A DNA stretch of 54,230 nt from Alistipes sp. GTDB taxonomy: Bacteria > Bacteroidota > Bacteroidia > Bacteroidales > Rikenellaceae. Below the pieces are notes generated by a model, which worked only from the letters and a program-made list of their open reading frames with translations, ran no database searches and was not told where the DNA came from. The translations under genes and the position numbers were made by a program. This document shows positions 35,427 to 44,733 of the stretch, one piece after another. The stretch is from contig JAFVSV010000027.1 in NCBI GenBank assembly GCA_017503575.1, positions 1 through 54,230 on the forward strand, given 5' to 3'. The first letter of the stretch is position 1. Every line of letters starts with the position of its first letter.

Positions 35427-36698
35427 ATGGACGATAGTACAGTTCCCCTACGAAATAGATTGCATGGCGAGATAACACCCCCATGCTCAAAGAGTTATGC
35501 ACAGCGCGCCTTGGCAGCAGCACTTCTGACCAAGGGACGCACAACGCTACGCGGCATAGAGCTATGTCGCGACACACGCTCGGCAATAGCCGCGATAGAG
35601 GCATTAGGCGCAAAGGTCGAAATTCTCGACGATAACACACTCTCTATAGTTGGAGGGCTATGCCCCACTACCGACTGCCTGAATGTTGGCGAGTCGGGCT
35701 TGGCAGCGCGTCTCTTCACCCCGATAGCCGCACTTTGCGATAAGCCAATAACAATCAATGGTGAGGGCACCCTACGACACCGCCCCATGGCGATGATGAT
35801 AGAGCCACTGAAGGCCCTTGGCGTAGATATCCGCGATGGTGGCGGAAGGCTCCCCATCGAGGTGTGTGGCCCCATGCAAGGTGGTGAGGTAACGGTAGAT
35901 GGCTCGGTATCTTCGCAGTTTATAACAGGTCTACTCATAGCCCTGCCATTAGCCTCGAACGACACAACAATATATGTACATGAGGCGGTGTCGACACCAT
36001 ACATCGACATGACACTCAAGACCCTCGAGCGCTTTGGCATCAGCGTGATGTATAACGAGGGCGACTACACCCAGTTCTACATCGAGGGCGGACAGGAGTA
36101 TGAGGCCGTAGACTACACAATCGAGAGCGACTGGAGTGCCGCAGCATCTATAATGGTCGCCGCCGCCATAGCTGGCGAGATTACCATTCACAACATCTCT
36201 ACCCTATCGAGCCAGGCTGATACGGCAATTTGTCGTGCTCTGGAGCGTGCTGGAGCATCCATAGTCATCGAGCGCGACACCATCACCGTTGCTCACCGAC
36301 CACTCGAGGCCTTTGAGTTCGACGCCACGCAGTGTCCCGACCTCTTCCCTGCACTCGTAGCACTCGCAGCAGCAGCAAGTGGCGTATCGTCGATATATGG
36401 CATAGGTCGACTACGCGGCAAGGAGAGCGACCGCGCCGAGGTGCTACGCGAGGAGTACGACAAACTCGGCATAGAGATAGAACTCGACTACGATAATGAT
36501 GTGATGCGCATTGTGGGAGGAGAGCCTCGACCTCACGACGTAGACAGCCATGACGACCACCGCATAGCGATGTCGTTGGCCATAACCGCTCTACGCATTG
36601 AGGAGCCTATTGAGATTAAGAACCGCGAGTCGGTAGCCAAGAGCTACCCCTCGTTCTTCGATGATATTGAGAGCCTTAAACAACACGACGGTGAATAA
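35427..36698 (+). CDS. aroA: 3-phosphoshikimate 1-carboxyvinyltransferase
   Basis: AroA (EPSP synthase) joins phosphoenolpyruvate to shikimate 3-phosphate, the penultimate step to chorismate. The 423-residue protein shows PPCSKSYAQRALAAALL at the N-terminus, the LNVGESGLAARLFTPI segment, DGSVSSQFITGLLIALPL and the C-terminal DSHDDHRIAMSLAI. All are signature regions of the family. It starts 17 bases after lptB and overlaps aroC by eight bases. Confidence 0.96.
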   Translation: MDDSTVPLRNRLHGEITPPCSKSYAQRALAAALLTKGRTTLRGIELCRDTRSAIAAIEALGAKVEILDDNTLSIVGGLCPTTDCLNVGESGLAARLFTPIAALCDKPITINGEGTLRHRPMAMMIEPLKALGVDIRDGGGRLPIEVCGPMQGGEVTVDGSVSSQFITGLLIALPLASNDTTIYVHEAVSTPYIDMTLKTLERFGISVMYNEGDYTQFYIEGGQEYEAVDYTIESDWSAAASIMVAAAIAGEITIHNISTLSSQADTAICRALERAGASIVIERDTITVAHRPLEAFEFDATQCPDLFPALVALAAAASGVSSIYGIGRLRGKESDRAEVLREEYDKLGIEIELDYDNDVMRIVGGEPRPHDVDSHDDHRIAMSLAITALRIEEPIEIKNRESVAKSYPSFFDDIESLKQHDGE

Positions 36699-37671
36699 TC
36701 AGTTTGGACATAGCCTGCGCATGACAATCTTTGGAGCGTCACACGACAGCCATATTGGCATCCTCATCGAGGGGCTCCCCGCAGGTATACCCCTACCAGC
36801 CGAACTATTCACTGCCGACATTGACCGCCGCCGCCCACAGCTACGTGGCGAGACTACGCGCCACGAGAGCGACACCCTCCACATCGAGGGGCTCGACAAC
36901 AACGACACCTCAACAGGGGCACCAATACGCATAACATTCCAGAATAGCAACACTCGCTCAACGGATTACACTCACCTCGTGGAGCACCCACGACCCTCGC
37001 ATGCCGACCTTGTGCAGCGCCGCAAGTATGGCGAGGAGTACAACATAGCGGGCGGAGGCATGGCATCAGGGCGTATGACCGTAGCCCTTGTGGCCGCAGG
37101 TGTGGTCGCCAAGCAGGTTATCCCAGAGGTGGCGTTCACATCGGAGCTTATAAGCGTTGGTGGCAACAGCGATAGCGCCACATTCGACGCAACAATTGCC
37201 GAGGCGGCACGCATGGGAGACTCCGTAGGCGGTGTTGTAGAGTGTCGTGCCACGGGCATACCCCACTCCTTGGGTGAGCCATTCTTCGACTCCGTGGAGA
37301 GCATCATCGCCCACCTAATATTCTCGATACCGGCAGTCAAGGGTATCGAGTTTGGCGACGGCTTTCGAGGCTGCGCCAAGCGAGGTTCGGAGCGTAACGA
37401 CAGCATAATAGATGCCGCAGGGCACACCGCGACAAACAACGAAGGGGGCATAAACGGAGGTATCACCAATGGCAACGATATCGTTTTGCGCGTGGCCATA
37501 AAGCCTACGCCAAGCATCGCACTCGAGCAACGCACATACAACTTCCGAGAGGCAGCCATTAGCGCACTCACCATAGGGGGTCGTCACGACGCCTGCATAG
37601 CACGCCGCGCCGCAGTGGTTGTCGAGGCAATGGTGGCATTCGCCCTCGCCGATCTTAAACTACGCGCATAA
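36691..37671 (+). CDS. aroC: Chorismate synthase (divergent, short form)
   Basis: Chorismate synthase converts EPSP to chorismate with reduced FMN. GTG at 36691 gives MNNQFGHSLRMTIFGASHDSH, which aligns with the family start; an ATG at 36661 would extend 30 bases into aroA and is less likely. The protein is 326 residues, about 30 shorter than usual. RRRPQLRG, then HPRPSHADLVQRRKYGEEY and GGGMASGRMT, stand where typical enzymes have GxRPG, RPSHADYTY and GGGRSSARET. The catalytic His residues remain. It is probably a divergent Bacteroidetes clade enzyme rather than a pseudogene, since the frame is open and the neighbours are aroA and prmC. Confidence 0.88.
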   Translation: MNNQFGHSLRMTIFGASHDSHIGILIEGLPAGIPLPAELFTADIDRRRPQLRGETTRHESDTLHIEGLDNNDTSTGAPIRITFQNSNTRSTDYTHLVEHPRPSHADLVQRRKYGEEYNIAGGGMASGRMTVALVAAGVVAKQVIPEVAFTSELISVGGNSDSATFDATIAEAARMGDSVGGVVECRATGIPHSLGEPFFDSVESIIAHLIFSIPAVKGIEFGDGFRGCAKRGSERNDSIIDAAGHTATNNEGGINGGITNGNDIVLRVAIKPTPSIALEQRTYNFREAAISALTIGGRHDACIARRAAVVVEAMVAFALADLKLRA

Positions 37672-38525
37672 TGGCCACACGACGCGAGATATTCAACGAG
37701 CTGACCACAGCGGCCATGGAGTGCTACGCCGCAGCAGAGGCACGCCAGATTGCCGAGATGATCATAACCACCAAGGGCGGCATCACGCGCAACGACCTTA
37801 TAGTAGAGCCCACAAAAGAGCTCATCATAGACGAGCTTGCGAGCATCAAAGAGCAGCTCAAAACGTGGCGCCCCGTGCAATACATATTGGGTAGCGCCGA
37901 TTTTATGGATATGAGCCTCGAGGTGAACGAGGCGGTGCTCATTCCACGCCCCGAGACCGAGGAGTTGGTATTATGGGTAGCAGAAGCTTCACACGAAGGG
38001 GCTACGATACTCGACGCCTGCACGGGTTCAGGCTGTATAGCCATAGCACTCGCACGCACAATCCGCGATAGCCGCGTCTACGCCTTTGACCTCTACGACA
38101 GTGCGATAGAGACAGCCAAGCGCAATGTCGAACGCTATGCGCCGCAGGTCAACATACGCAAGGGTGATGCCCTCGCCGACTTCTCCGAGCAATTTACCGA
38201 GAGGTTTGATGCAATAGTCTCCAACCCACCATATATACCGATTAGTGACAGCGCCATGATGCGCCCCAACGTCACCGCACATGAGCCTCACGAGGCGCTA
38301 TTTGTCGACGACAACGACCCGCTACTCTTCTACCGCGCCATAGCACGCACAGCACGCAAGATGCTCACCGCGGATGGCGCACTCTACTTCGAGATATACG
38401 AGACCCTTGGCACAGAGATGTGCGACATGTTGCGTAGCGAGGGGTATAGAGATATTACCCTCCGCGAGGACTTCAGAGGTAAACCACGAATGATATGCGC
38501 AAGAGTGAGTTCGATAGCGAGATGA
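37671..38525 (+). CDS. prmC: Release factor glutamine methyltransferase
   Basis: PrmC methylates the Gln of the GGQ motif in release factors. The 284-residue protein has an N-terminal helical domain and ends of the family pattern PVQYILGSADFMDMSLEV. IPRPETEELV and the SAM site ILDACTGSGCIAIALA precede the catalytic VSNPPYIPISD. It overlaps the aroC stop by one base (TAATG), so translation is likely coupled. Its own stop overlaps recX. Confidence 0.95.
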   Translation: MATRREIFNELTTAAMECYAAAEARQIAEMIITTKGGITRNDLIVEPTKELIIDELASIKEQLKTWRPVQYILGSADFMDMSLEVNEAVLIPRPETEELVLWVAEASHEGATILDACTGSGCIAIALARTIRDSRVYAFDLYDSAIETAKRNVERYAPQVNIRKGDALADFSEQFTERFDAIVSNPPYIPISDSAMMRPNVTAHEPHEALFVDDNDPLLFYRAIARTARKMLTADGALYFEIYETLGTEMCDMLRSEGYRDITLREDFRGKPRMICARVSSIAR

Positions 38526-39019
38526 CGCCCGCTCCCCGCGAGCGTAAGACGAAGAGTGCCCAGCAGGCACTCCAAGCACTTATGCGTCTATGTTCGCGTG
38601 CAGAGAAGTCTACGGGTGATGCCATGCGACTGATGCGTACATGGGGCGTGCCCGAGGCGGAGCGCCAAGGCGTTGTCGACACACTCATCGCACAACGCTT
38701 CATATCGAACCGCCGCTATGCCGAGGCGTATGCTCGCGAGAAGTCGTCGCTTGCTGGCTGGGGGCCCAAGAAGATAGCCATGCAACTAAGAGCCAAGGGC
38801 GTTGAGCGCGAGATAATTACGGAGGTGATTAGTCAATATGACTACGACACGCACCGCGAGCGTCTCACCGAGCGTCTACGACGCAAGCTACGCACAACAA
38901 AGGCCGCGTCGGAGTATGAACTGCGAGGCAAGCTATTGCGTTATGCTCTATCCTTGGGTTATGATTACGATACCGCCATGGCGAGCATCGAGAGTATAGA
39001 GACCTCAACAGAGCCATAG
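38522..39019 (+). CDS. recX: Regulatory protein RecX
   Basis: RecX modulates RecA filaments. The ATG at 38522 overlaps the prmC stop (ATGA) and gives 165 residues; an ATG nine codons earlier lies in the prmC frame. The family pattern is clear: ALMRLCSRAEKSTGDAMRLM, then DTLIAQRFISNRRYAEAYAR, GWGPKKIAMQLRAKGV, and a C-terminal third repeat ending YDYDTAMASIESIE. The last 77 bases before the final six codons are duplicated exactly at 45007-45083, which implies an insertion at this gene's end. Confidence 0.9.
   Translation: MTPAPRERKTKSAQQALQALMRLCSRAEKSTGDAMRLMRTWGVPEAERQGVVDTLIAQRFISNRRYAEAYAREKSSLAGWGPKKIAMQLRAKGVEREIITEVISQYDYDTHRERLTERLRRKLRTTKAASEYELRGKLLRYALSLGYDYDTAMASIESIETSTEP
38923..38999 (+). 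repeat. Left copy of 77-bp direct repeat (recX 3' end)
   Basis: This 77-base sequence is identical to 45007-45083 in the same orientation, checked base by base. Here it encodes residues near the C-terminus of RecX (RGKLLRYALSLGYDYDTAM and following). Confidence 0.97.
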
Positions 39020-39058
39020 AGATGCCAACCGATGGAGGCATGTTTACCACAGCCCGAA

Positions 39059-39981
39059 CTATTTGATGACTTGATACACAAGCACCGAAGAGAAGCTACC
39101 GCTATCATGCACATCTACCGACACACAGAATCGACCCTCACATGTAGGCTGTATGGTCATAGTCATCTTACCATCGTCACCCACACTCCACTCATCATGC
39201 TGTATCTGGCCGCCGTCCTCAATAATAGCCCATGTCTTATCCTCACCTCTACCCTTGGGATAGAAGCTAAAGGTATATGCGCATCCTACTTTCAGCTTAT
39301 AGTGCATAGGGATGTTGTCAATAGTTAGGCAGCCACCCATGCTATTGCTTATGATAGCGAGGGATTTCACATCATGCTCTGTAATAAGCCTTACCAACTC
39401 TTTCTCATCGACACCTGCGGCCTTCCACTCTGTCCACAATAGATGCTCCACCCCTTAACCATATCCCGTGGGTAGGCCTCTCGTATGACGTTTTGCTCCT
39501 CTATTGTAGGCTTAGCGATGTTGTACTCGGCAACCTTTTTCCAATTATTGCCTCCATTCGCATCTCGTACGACCAAGCTTAGTTTACGAGAGGAGCCACT
39601 ATCGTTACGAGAGGTACCTTTTACAATATATGACTCTATACCAATGGCACGCGATAATTGGTAGAATAACTCACAGTAGGCCTGACATACGCCCCTGCGA
39701 TTATCAAAACAGAACCCAGGGTCGTCAATAGTGTATGTAGTATCGAACGCTATATTAGTACATATCCACTCATAGAGAGTCTTCACCTTATCATAATCGC
39801 CCTCGCACCACATAGTGATATTCTCGGCGCGTATTCTAAAGTCATCCTCCTTATACGCAACATATTTTATTCTCTTCTTGGGTTCCTGTGTGAGAGATGT
39901 ATCGTTGGCAACAACAGCCTCGCTTGCCGCAATCATACCGACCAAGGCGAGTGAAATTAGGGTTTTGTGTATAGTTCGCAT
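39059..39981 (-). pseudogene. Transglutaminase-like secreted protein, frameshifted
   Basis: A signal peptide (MRTIHKTLISLALVGMIAAS) is followed by a transglutaminase-like domain: DKVKTLYEWICTNIAFD, then the catalytic-Cys motif RRGVCQAYCELFYQL. After about residue 175 the frame breaks at a minus-strand G run (39451-39454). The second frame continues EHLLWTEWKAAGVDEKELV, then a beta domain ending VSVDVHDSGSFSSVLV. Adding one G joins both into about 307 residues. It is either a real pseudogene or a sequencing error. It lies in the suspected 6-kb insertion. Confidence 0.65.
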
Positions 39982-40267
39982 AGATATAGAAGTTAAACTC
40001 AATCTACCATCAAAGAGAGTTTATTCCGTATTGTTCTATCAAAAATTATTGATTTCACAAATTTCACATCCGCGGATTGCCATGAGGCAGAGGCTATATG
40101 TTATCGTGCGCAGGAACACGCATGGTATTCTAATACTCCCGACAGAGCTATTGTGCCGCACTATGATAGATTACACAGCACGAAACACTCTATATATGCA
40201 AAAGGAACGGCGATACGACGCCTAACTCTTATCAATATGATATGGATTGAATTAAAAAAATAGATTT
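39982..40267. other. Divergent intergenic gap, nothing recognised
   Basis: This 286-base stretch separates the transglutaminase-like gene from the zinc-ribbon gene. I found no full TTTG/TAnnTTTG promoter and no gene. An open frame from 40084 has no recognisable protein. Confidence 0.4.
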
Positions 40268-41341
40268 ATGGAAAACGAAGTTATAATTAGATGTAAGTCG
40301 TGCGGTGTTGCTTTGAAGAAGTACACTCCCATGTGCCCACATTGCGGTAGAGAGGTGAAGTTCGAGCGTCACTGGATTGTGACAGCTGGACTATGGTTGG
40401 GCATCATAGTGAAATGTCTAACCATCGGTCTCTACATAGCTATTGTTGGCTGGGGTGTAGGGCCATTCTTGGATATATTTACGGAGGAGATTGGAGGCAA
40501 GGTCGTATTCTCTTGCTTAATAATTGGAGAGGGTTTAGCTATCGCCGGACTGGTTAGGAAGTTGCAGTGGAAGAGAGGGGCTGTGCTAATGATACCCCAC
40601 GCTATGGCATTAGGACTACTAATGTTACAGGTTGGGGCTGCACTATTTGGAGACTTTGCCTTTGTTGGATTTTTATTGATACTCCCTGTAATACTTATCC
40701 AAACCAAACCCTACGAGCTACTACTAAATGTTAAGAAGGATGGTGTTTCATGCTCGCAAATATTAACGTTTATTCATGGTGATGACTCTACGACGAAGGA
40801 CACCTACAAACTCACCCTTATGAAGGTGGGAAGATGCCAGGGGTGCAAATTTGCTAAAACACCTCTATACACAAAGTGCGACGAATGCAGAAAGAGCGTG
40901 AAATTTAAGCGTCACTGGGTATCTACATTAGGGTTGTGGCTCTTGATTATCATGAAGTGTATCCTGATTGGCCTATGCGTGGGTATCACATTCTCACATA
41001 TTAGACCCGATATCGCATATATGATTGATGGAACGGAGCGTGCCTTTGCATGTTTGGGCGTGAGCATATCCTCGTTGATTGGAATTATTGGATACATCAA
41101 GCTATTGATGCGCCGAGACGGATCGCAGCTTATTGCTTTCGACATCATCGCTTCGAGCATCCTGTTAATACTGATATTCCCGATCTATTCGATTGGCATT
41201 ATCGGACAGTGCATCCTGTTAATTACGCTTGTTGGTATTCAATATGCACCCCTTGCACTCATACTATACGCCAAGCGAGATGGTCTAACATTTTATGAGC
41301 AGTTGGTATTTCGCAAAGGTCACGAATTGGATATTGAGTAG
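40268..41341 (+). CDS. Tandemly duplicated zinc-ribbon membrane protein
   Basis: The 357-residue protein has two similar halves. Each begins with a zinc ribbon: Cys 9, 12, 23, 26 (CKSCG and CPHCG) and Cys 190, 193, 204, 207 (CQGC and CDEC). Each continues with a nearly shared block VKFERHWIVTAGLWLGIIVK or VKFKRHWVSTLGLWLLIIMK and then about three membrane helices. Total predicted helices are about six. The two ribbons are cytoplasmic by the positive-inside rule. I know no named family for the duplicated architecture. It stands alone between pseudogenes in the suspected insertion. Confidence 0.78.
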   Translation: MENEVIIRCKSCGVALKKYTPMCPHCGREVKFERHWIVTAGLWLGIIVKCLTIGLYIAIVGWGVGPFLDIFTEEIGGKVVFSCLIIGEGLAIAGLVRKLQWKRGAVLMIPHAMALGLLMLQVGAALFGDFAFVGFLLILPVILIQTKPYELLLNVKKDGVSCSQILTFIHGDDSTTKDTYKLTLMKVGRCQGCKFAKTPLYTKCDECRKSVKFKRHWVSTLGLWLLIIMKCILIGLCVGITFSHIRPDIAYMIDGTERAFACLGVSISSLIGIIGYIKLLMRRDGSQLIAFDIIASSILLILIFPIYSIGIIGQCILLITLVGIQYAPLALILYAKRDGLTFYEQLVFRKGHELDIE

Positions 41342-41392
41342 CAATACAGAGGGTGGAGTTGCTGAACAAGGTAGACCAGCACAGACATTAGT

Positions 41393-41423
41393 GGGCAGGA
41401 GAGGCTTCACCCTCTTCCTGCCC
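41393..41423. terminator. Hairpin after the zinc-ribbon gene
   Basis: GGGCAGGAGAGG pairs with CCTCTTCCTGCCC with one bulged base, giving a strong GC stem between convergent reading frames. Neither side has a good T run, so it may be a weak or factor-dependent terminator. Confidence 0.5.
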
Positions 41424-41431
41424 TAAGTGAC

Positions 41432-41848
41432 TTACTCATTGCTAATCAGCATAGGCCAACCATCGACACCAAAGCCCCATAGATAATTACATTGGGGTGT
41501 ATTAGCTATGTTCCAAGTGGCGATTTGGGTATTCATCGCAGTGATTGCGTTCTCATTGTTCTCGGCGTCGCCCTTTTGCAAAGTGTAATAGCCATCAAGA
41601 GCCACAGAATATTCCATTCCGATTTTCCATACGCCATATTCAGCAGTACCACGCATCAACTCGCCCGAAATGTTGTTTGAAAGAGCAGTCGAGATAGTAC
41701 CCATATTGGCACACGCTACATACTCCGTATCAACACCACCATACGCACTGCCTATGCCATAGGTATAGATAGGCGTGATGAAGAAAGAGGTGCTACACTT
41801 GGCAAAAAAAGAGCGACATAACCCCAACAGAGATTGCTCGCACGTCAC
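41432..41848 (-). pseudogene. Fragment of a surface protein (C-terminal part)
   Basis: The open frame of up to 138 codons has no signal peptide and no clean start. Its C-terminus (GGVDTEYVACANMGTIST, then QIATWNIANTPQCNYLWGF and DGWPMLISNE) resembles the last repeat of GLUG-type or similar bacterial surface proteins, where 'CN..W..G...YPTL' ends the chain. I read it as the remnant of a longer gene. It overlaps a possible regulator remnant on the other strand. Confidence 0.4.
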
Positions 41849-41943
41849 ACATGTCGCAGATAAAATTCTTCAAATTCTGCCGTAAGCACTTCGATTGCAC
41901 CGCCACAGAGCTTATCGCAAAGGCACAAAGCGAAGGTAGATAA
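41808..41943 (+). pseudogene. Remnant of an AraC-type regulator C-terminus
   Basis: Reading plus strand to the stop at 41941-41943 gives KSDITPTEIARTSHMSQIKF then KFCRKHFDCTATELI. This resembles the second helix-turn-helix and end of AraC-family regulators (F...FK..FG.TP.E). No N-terminal part or intact start is present. It abuts the sulfatase gene. Confidence 0.35.
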
Positions 41944-41970
41944 GAGGTACTAATTACTCATATAGACAAC

Positions 41971-43500
41971 CTACTTGTCCAAGCGAGGCATTGTGACCTT
42001 GAAGTGGGGACTCTCGACATGTTGAGAGTAGGCAATAGCAATCATTTGACGCAGGATGTCGGGGTACTTGTCTGCCAAGTCGTTATCTTCGTGAAGGTCA
42101 TAGGCGAGATTATAGAGATGAGGCACGCCACCTTTAGACACCATCTTCCAATCACCCATACGCACAGCCACCTGGTCGGTCTCCTCGAACTCCCAATACA
42201 AAAAATCGTGTTTTGGTTGCTCTCCCTCGCCAAGGAGCGTGGGAGCAAACGACACACCATCGAAGTAGTCGACCTCAACATTTGGGTTTCTATATCGCTC
42301 CGAGTAGTCATCAACACCCGCCAACTCCGAAAGCGTAGGCATCATATCGTAGAATGCCAAGATATGGTCGTTCACCGCTCCCGCCTCAACCGTTCGTGGC
42401 CACCACGCAATAAACGGCACTCGAACGCCACCCTCGTGTGTCTCTCGTTTGATGCCGCGAAGCTCAGCATTAAAGCCAAAGAACTCGGGGTCGGCGCCAC
42501 CCTCGGCGTGTGGGCCATTATCACTTGTAAAGATGACTAACGTATTCTCCGCAAGGCCATTAGCACGCAACACATCCAATATCTCACCAACATAGATATC
42601 AAGGCGCGAGACCATGGCGGCAAACTGAGCGTGCGCATCGCGCGAGGTATTATATCGTGACCAAGGATTTGTCTCCCAATCGCTATCCGACGACTTAAAC
42701 TTATCCCTATAATGTTGCAGCAACGAGTCTTGAGGCTGTACCAACTCAGCATGGGGCAGGGTGTAGGTGAAGATGCCGAAGAATGGCTTATCTCCCTGCT
42801 GACTGCGCAACCACTCCATAGCCCTGCGATGAATCATATCGGCAGAGTACTGCGTACGATTCGTATACCCCTCACCCTTTTGCGGATATCGGATATTCTC
42901 CTTAAGGACAACACGCACGAGCGTAGTGTCGCCCTCAAGCAGACTATAACGGTTCAAGAAGTTGGGATAATAGAGGTGGGCTTGATACTGGCATATATAG
43001 CCGAAGAACTCATCTATACCTCGCTTGTCGGGCGTAGAGTGTGAGCCCTCATAGCCACCAGCCCACTTGCCAAACATAGCTGTGGCATAACCATTATCGC
43101 GCATTATCTCGGGAAGGATAATATGCTCGCTGGAATAGGGATGTTGACCCACACGAGAGTAATCCTCATTCTCGCCATAGCGGACCATAGGCACATCACG
43201 CCAATACTCCTTATTACCCCTCACCTCCGTATGCCCCGAGTGCTGACCTGTCATAAACGATGCACGCGATGGTGCACTCACAGGGCTACCTGCATACGCC
43301 TGCGTAAAGCGCATACCCTCACGCGCCATACGGTCGATATTCGGTGTCTCGATAAGCTGCTGGCCATAGCAGCCCACATCGTTATAGCCGAGGTCGTCGC
43401 ACATAATGATAATGACATTTGGCTGCTCACCATAAGCGTAGAGTGGTGGTAGAAACATCCCACCACACAAAAGAGAAGTATATAATCGTCTTTTCCTCAT
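41971..43500 (-). CDS. Ser-type sulfatase, secreted
   Basis: The 509-residue S1-family sulfatase has a signal region (about 24 residues) followed by the metal site MCDDLGYNDVGCYG. The formylglycine site is S75-A-P-S-R79 (PVSAPSRASFMTG). The residue to be oxidised is Ser, so it needs the anaerobic maturase encoded directly upstream. FGKWAGGYEG replaces the common GKWHLG. DNGPHAEGG carries further metal or sulfate contacts. A QAHLYYPNFLNRYS segment marks a particular subfamily that I cannot number with certainty. It probably removes sulfate from host or dietary glycans; the substrate is unknown. It starts five bases after the maturase gene. Confidence 0.93.
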   Translation of the reverse strand: MRKRRLYTSLLCGGMFLPPLYAYGEQPNVIIIMCDDLGYNDVGCYGQQLIETPNIDRMAREGMRFTQAYAGSPVSAPSRASFMTGQHSGHTEVRGNKEYWRDVPMVRYGENEDYSRVGQHPYSSEHIILPEIMRDNGYATAMFGKWAGGYEGSHSTPDKRGIDEFFGYICQYQAHLYYPNFLNRYSLLEGDTTLVRVVLKENIRYPQKGEGYTNRTQYSADMIHRRAMEWLRSQQGDKPFFGIFTYTLPHAELVQPQDSLLQHYRDKFKSSDSDWETNPWSRYNTSRDAHAQFAAMVSRLDIYVGEILDVLRANGLAENTLVIFTSDNGPHAEGGADPEFFGFNAELRGIKRETHEGGVRVPFIAWWPRTVEAGAVNDHILAFYDMMPTLSELAGVDDYSERYRNPNVEVDYFDGVSFAPTLLGEGEQPKHDFLYWEFEETDQVAVRMGDWKMVSKGGVPHLYNLAYDLHEDNDLADKYPDILRQMIAIAYSQHVESPHFKVTMPRLDK

Positions 43501-43505
43501 AACAT

Positions 43506-44729
43506 CTACTTTTTACACCTCATAATATTTGCTGGTGGCATACCCTGCTCCAACTGCCCACGCATATAGTCCATCGCCTCGTGAGCATGCTCAAAAAAGG
43601 CGTAATAACCCTCACACAAATAGTTGAGCCCCGCTTCACCATCCTCGGTCACAATAAACCTATTACGCGGGCACTCGCCATGACACGCAAACTCATACCT
43701 GCACTCTCGGCACTTTTGAGGTAGCGAGGTGTACTTATTTGCGCCGAACGCTCGTTGCTTCGCGCCATACATCATATCTATAAGCAAGCTATCCCTAAGG
43801 TTACCGAGCCTATACTCTGGGAATACAAAGTGGTCGCACGAATAGAGATCGCCATTATGCTCTATGACTGCCGAGTGTCCGCAATATTTCGACATGGTGC
43901 ATACCCCAGCGGGTGCACCCACCCAATTAGCAAGTGTCGTATCGAAGAGCTGAACGAAGAACTCTCCAACATCGTTATGCACCCACTCATCGAAGATAGC
44001 GCACAAGAACCTCCCCCACTGCTCTGCCGTTATGGAGTATGGCGTAACCTCGCCACCCGACTCACCAGCGTGCATTAGCCTCGGTACACCGCCCTCCACA
44101 GATATGCGCTCCACGACGGGTGTAAACTGCAGGTAGCGGCACGCCAACTCATCACGAAAGAAACGATAGAATTCCAACGGACGCTCCACATTCGCAGCAT
44201 TCACCGTGGCCATAGCATTCCACTCCACGCGGTATTTTTCAAGCAGCCGTATGCCACGGATAACATCTCGAAAGCTACTCTCGCCATTGCGGGTTCTGCG
44301 CATCGCATCGTGCATCTCGCACGCGCCATCTATCGAGACACCCACCAAGAAATTGTGTTTCCCAAGAAACTTGCACCACTCCTCATCCAAAAGTGTTGCA
44401 TTTGTCTGTATGCAGTTGTCCACCCTGCGCCCATCGGCATAGCGTCGTTGCAACTCGACAGCTCGCTCATAGAACGATATAGGGCGTAACAGAGGCTCAC
44501 CGCCATGCCATATAAAGAGCACATCAGATGTGGTCTGCGAGTGAATATACTCTTTAACGAATAGTTCGAGCATATCATCACTCATCATCTGCGAGGAGCC
44601 GCCACATTGTTCGCTCTTTTCGAGATAATAGCAATAGTCACATCGCAGGTTACACTTCGCACCCACCGGCTTCGCCATCACATACATTGGACGGCCATAC
44701 CCGACCTCTATCTCCTCGCTTTTACTCAT
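43506..44729 (-). CDS. Anaerobic sulfatase-maturating enzyme (radical SAM)
   Basis: This anSME oxidises the sulfatase Ser or Cys to formylglycine without oxygen. The 407-residue protein has the radical-SAM cluster motif C26-x3-C30-x2-C33 (KCNLRCDYCYYLE). GGEPLL follows the first barrel strand. C-terminal SPASM cysteines (CTMSKYCGH, YSCDHFVFPEYRLG, CRECRYEFACHGECPRN) bind two more clusters. The length fits the family. It lies upstream of the sulfatase it presumably matures. Its promoter is so close that the transcript may be leaderless. Confidence 0.95.
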   Translation of the reverse strand: MSKSEEIEVGYGRPMYVMAKPVGAKCNLRCDYCYYLEKSEQCGGSSQMMSDDMLELFVKEYIHSQTTSDVLFIWHGGEPLLRPISFYERAVELQRRYADGRRVDNCIQTNATLLDEEWCKFLGKHNFLVGVSIDGACEMHDAMRRTRNGESSFRDVIRGIRLLEKYRVEWNAMATVNAANVERPLEFYRFFRDELACRYLQFTPVVERISVEGGVPRLMHAGESGGEVTPYSITAEQWGRFLCAIFDEWVHNDVGEFFVQLFDTTLANWVGAPAGVCTMSKYCGHSAVIEHNGDLYSCDHFVFPEYRLGNLRDSLLIDMMYGAKQRAFGANKYTSLPQKCRECRYEFACHGECPRNRFIVTEDGEAGLNYLCEGYYAFFEHAHEAMDYMRGQLEQGMPPANIMRCKK

Positions 44730-44733
44730 AGTG

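Noticed and set aside
36661-36690. ATG start for aroC inside aroA
   Set aside because: GTG at 36691 aligns with the family start (NNQFGHSLRMTIFG) and gives a typical eight-base overlap.
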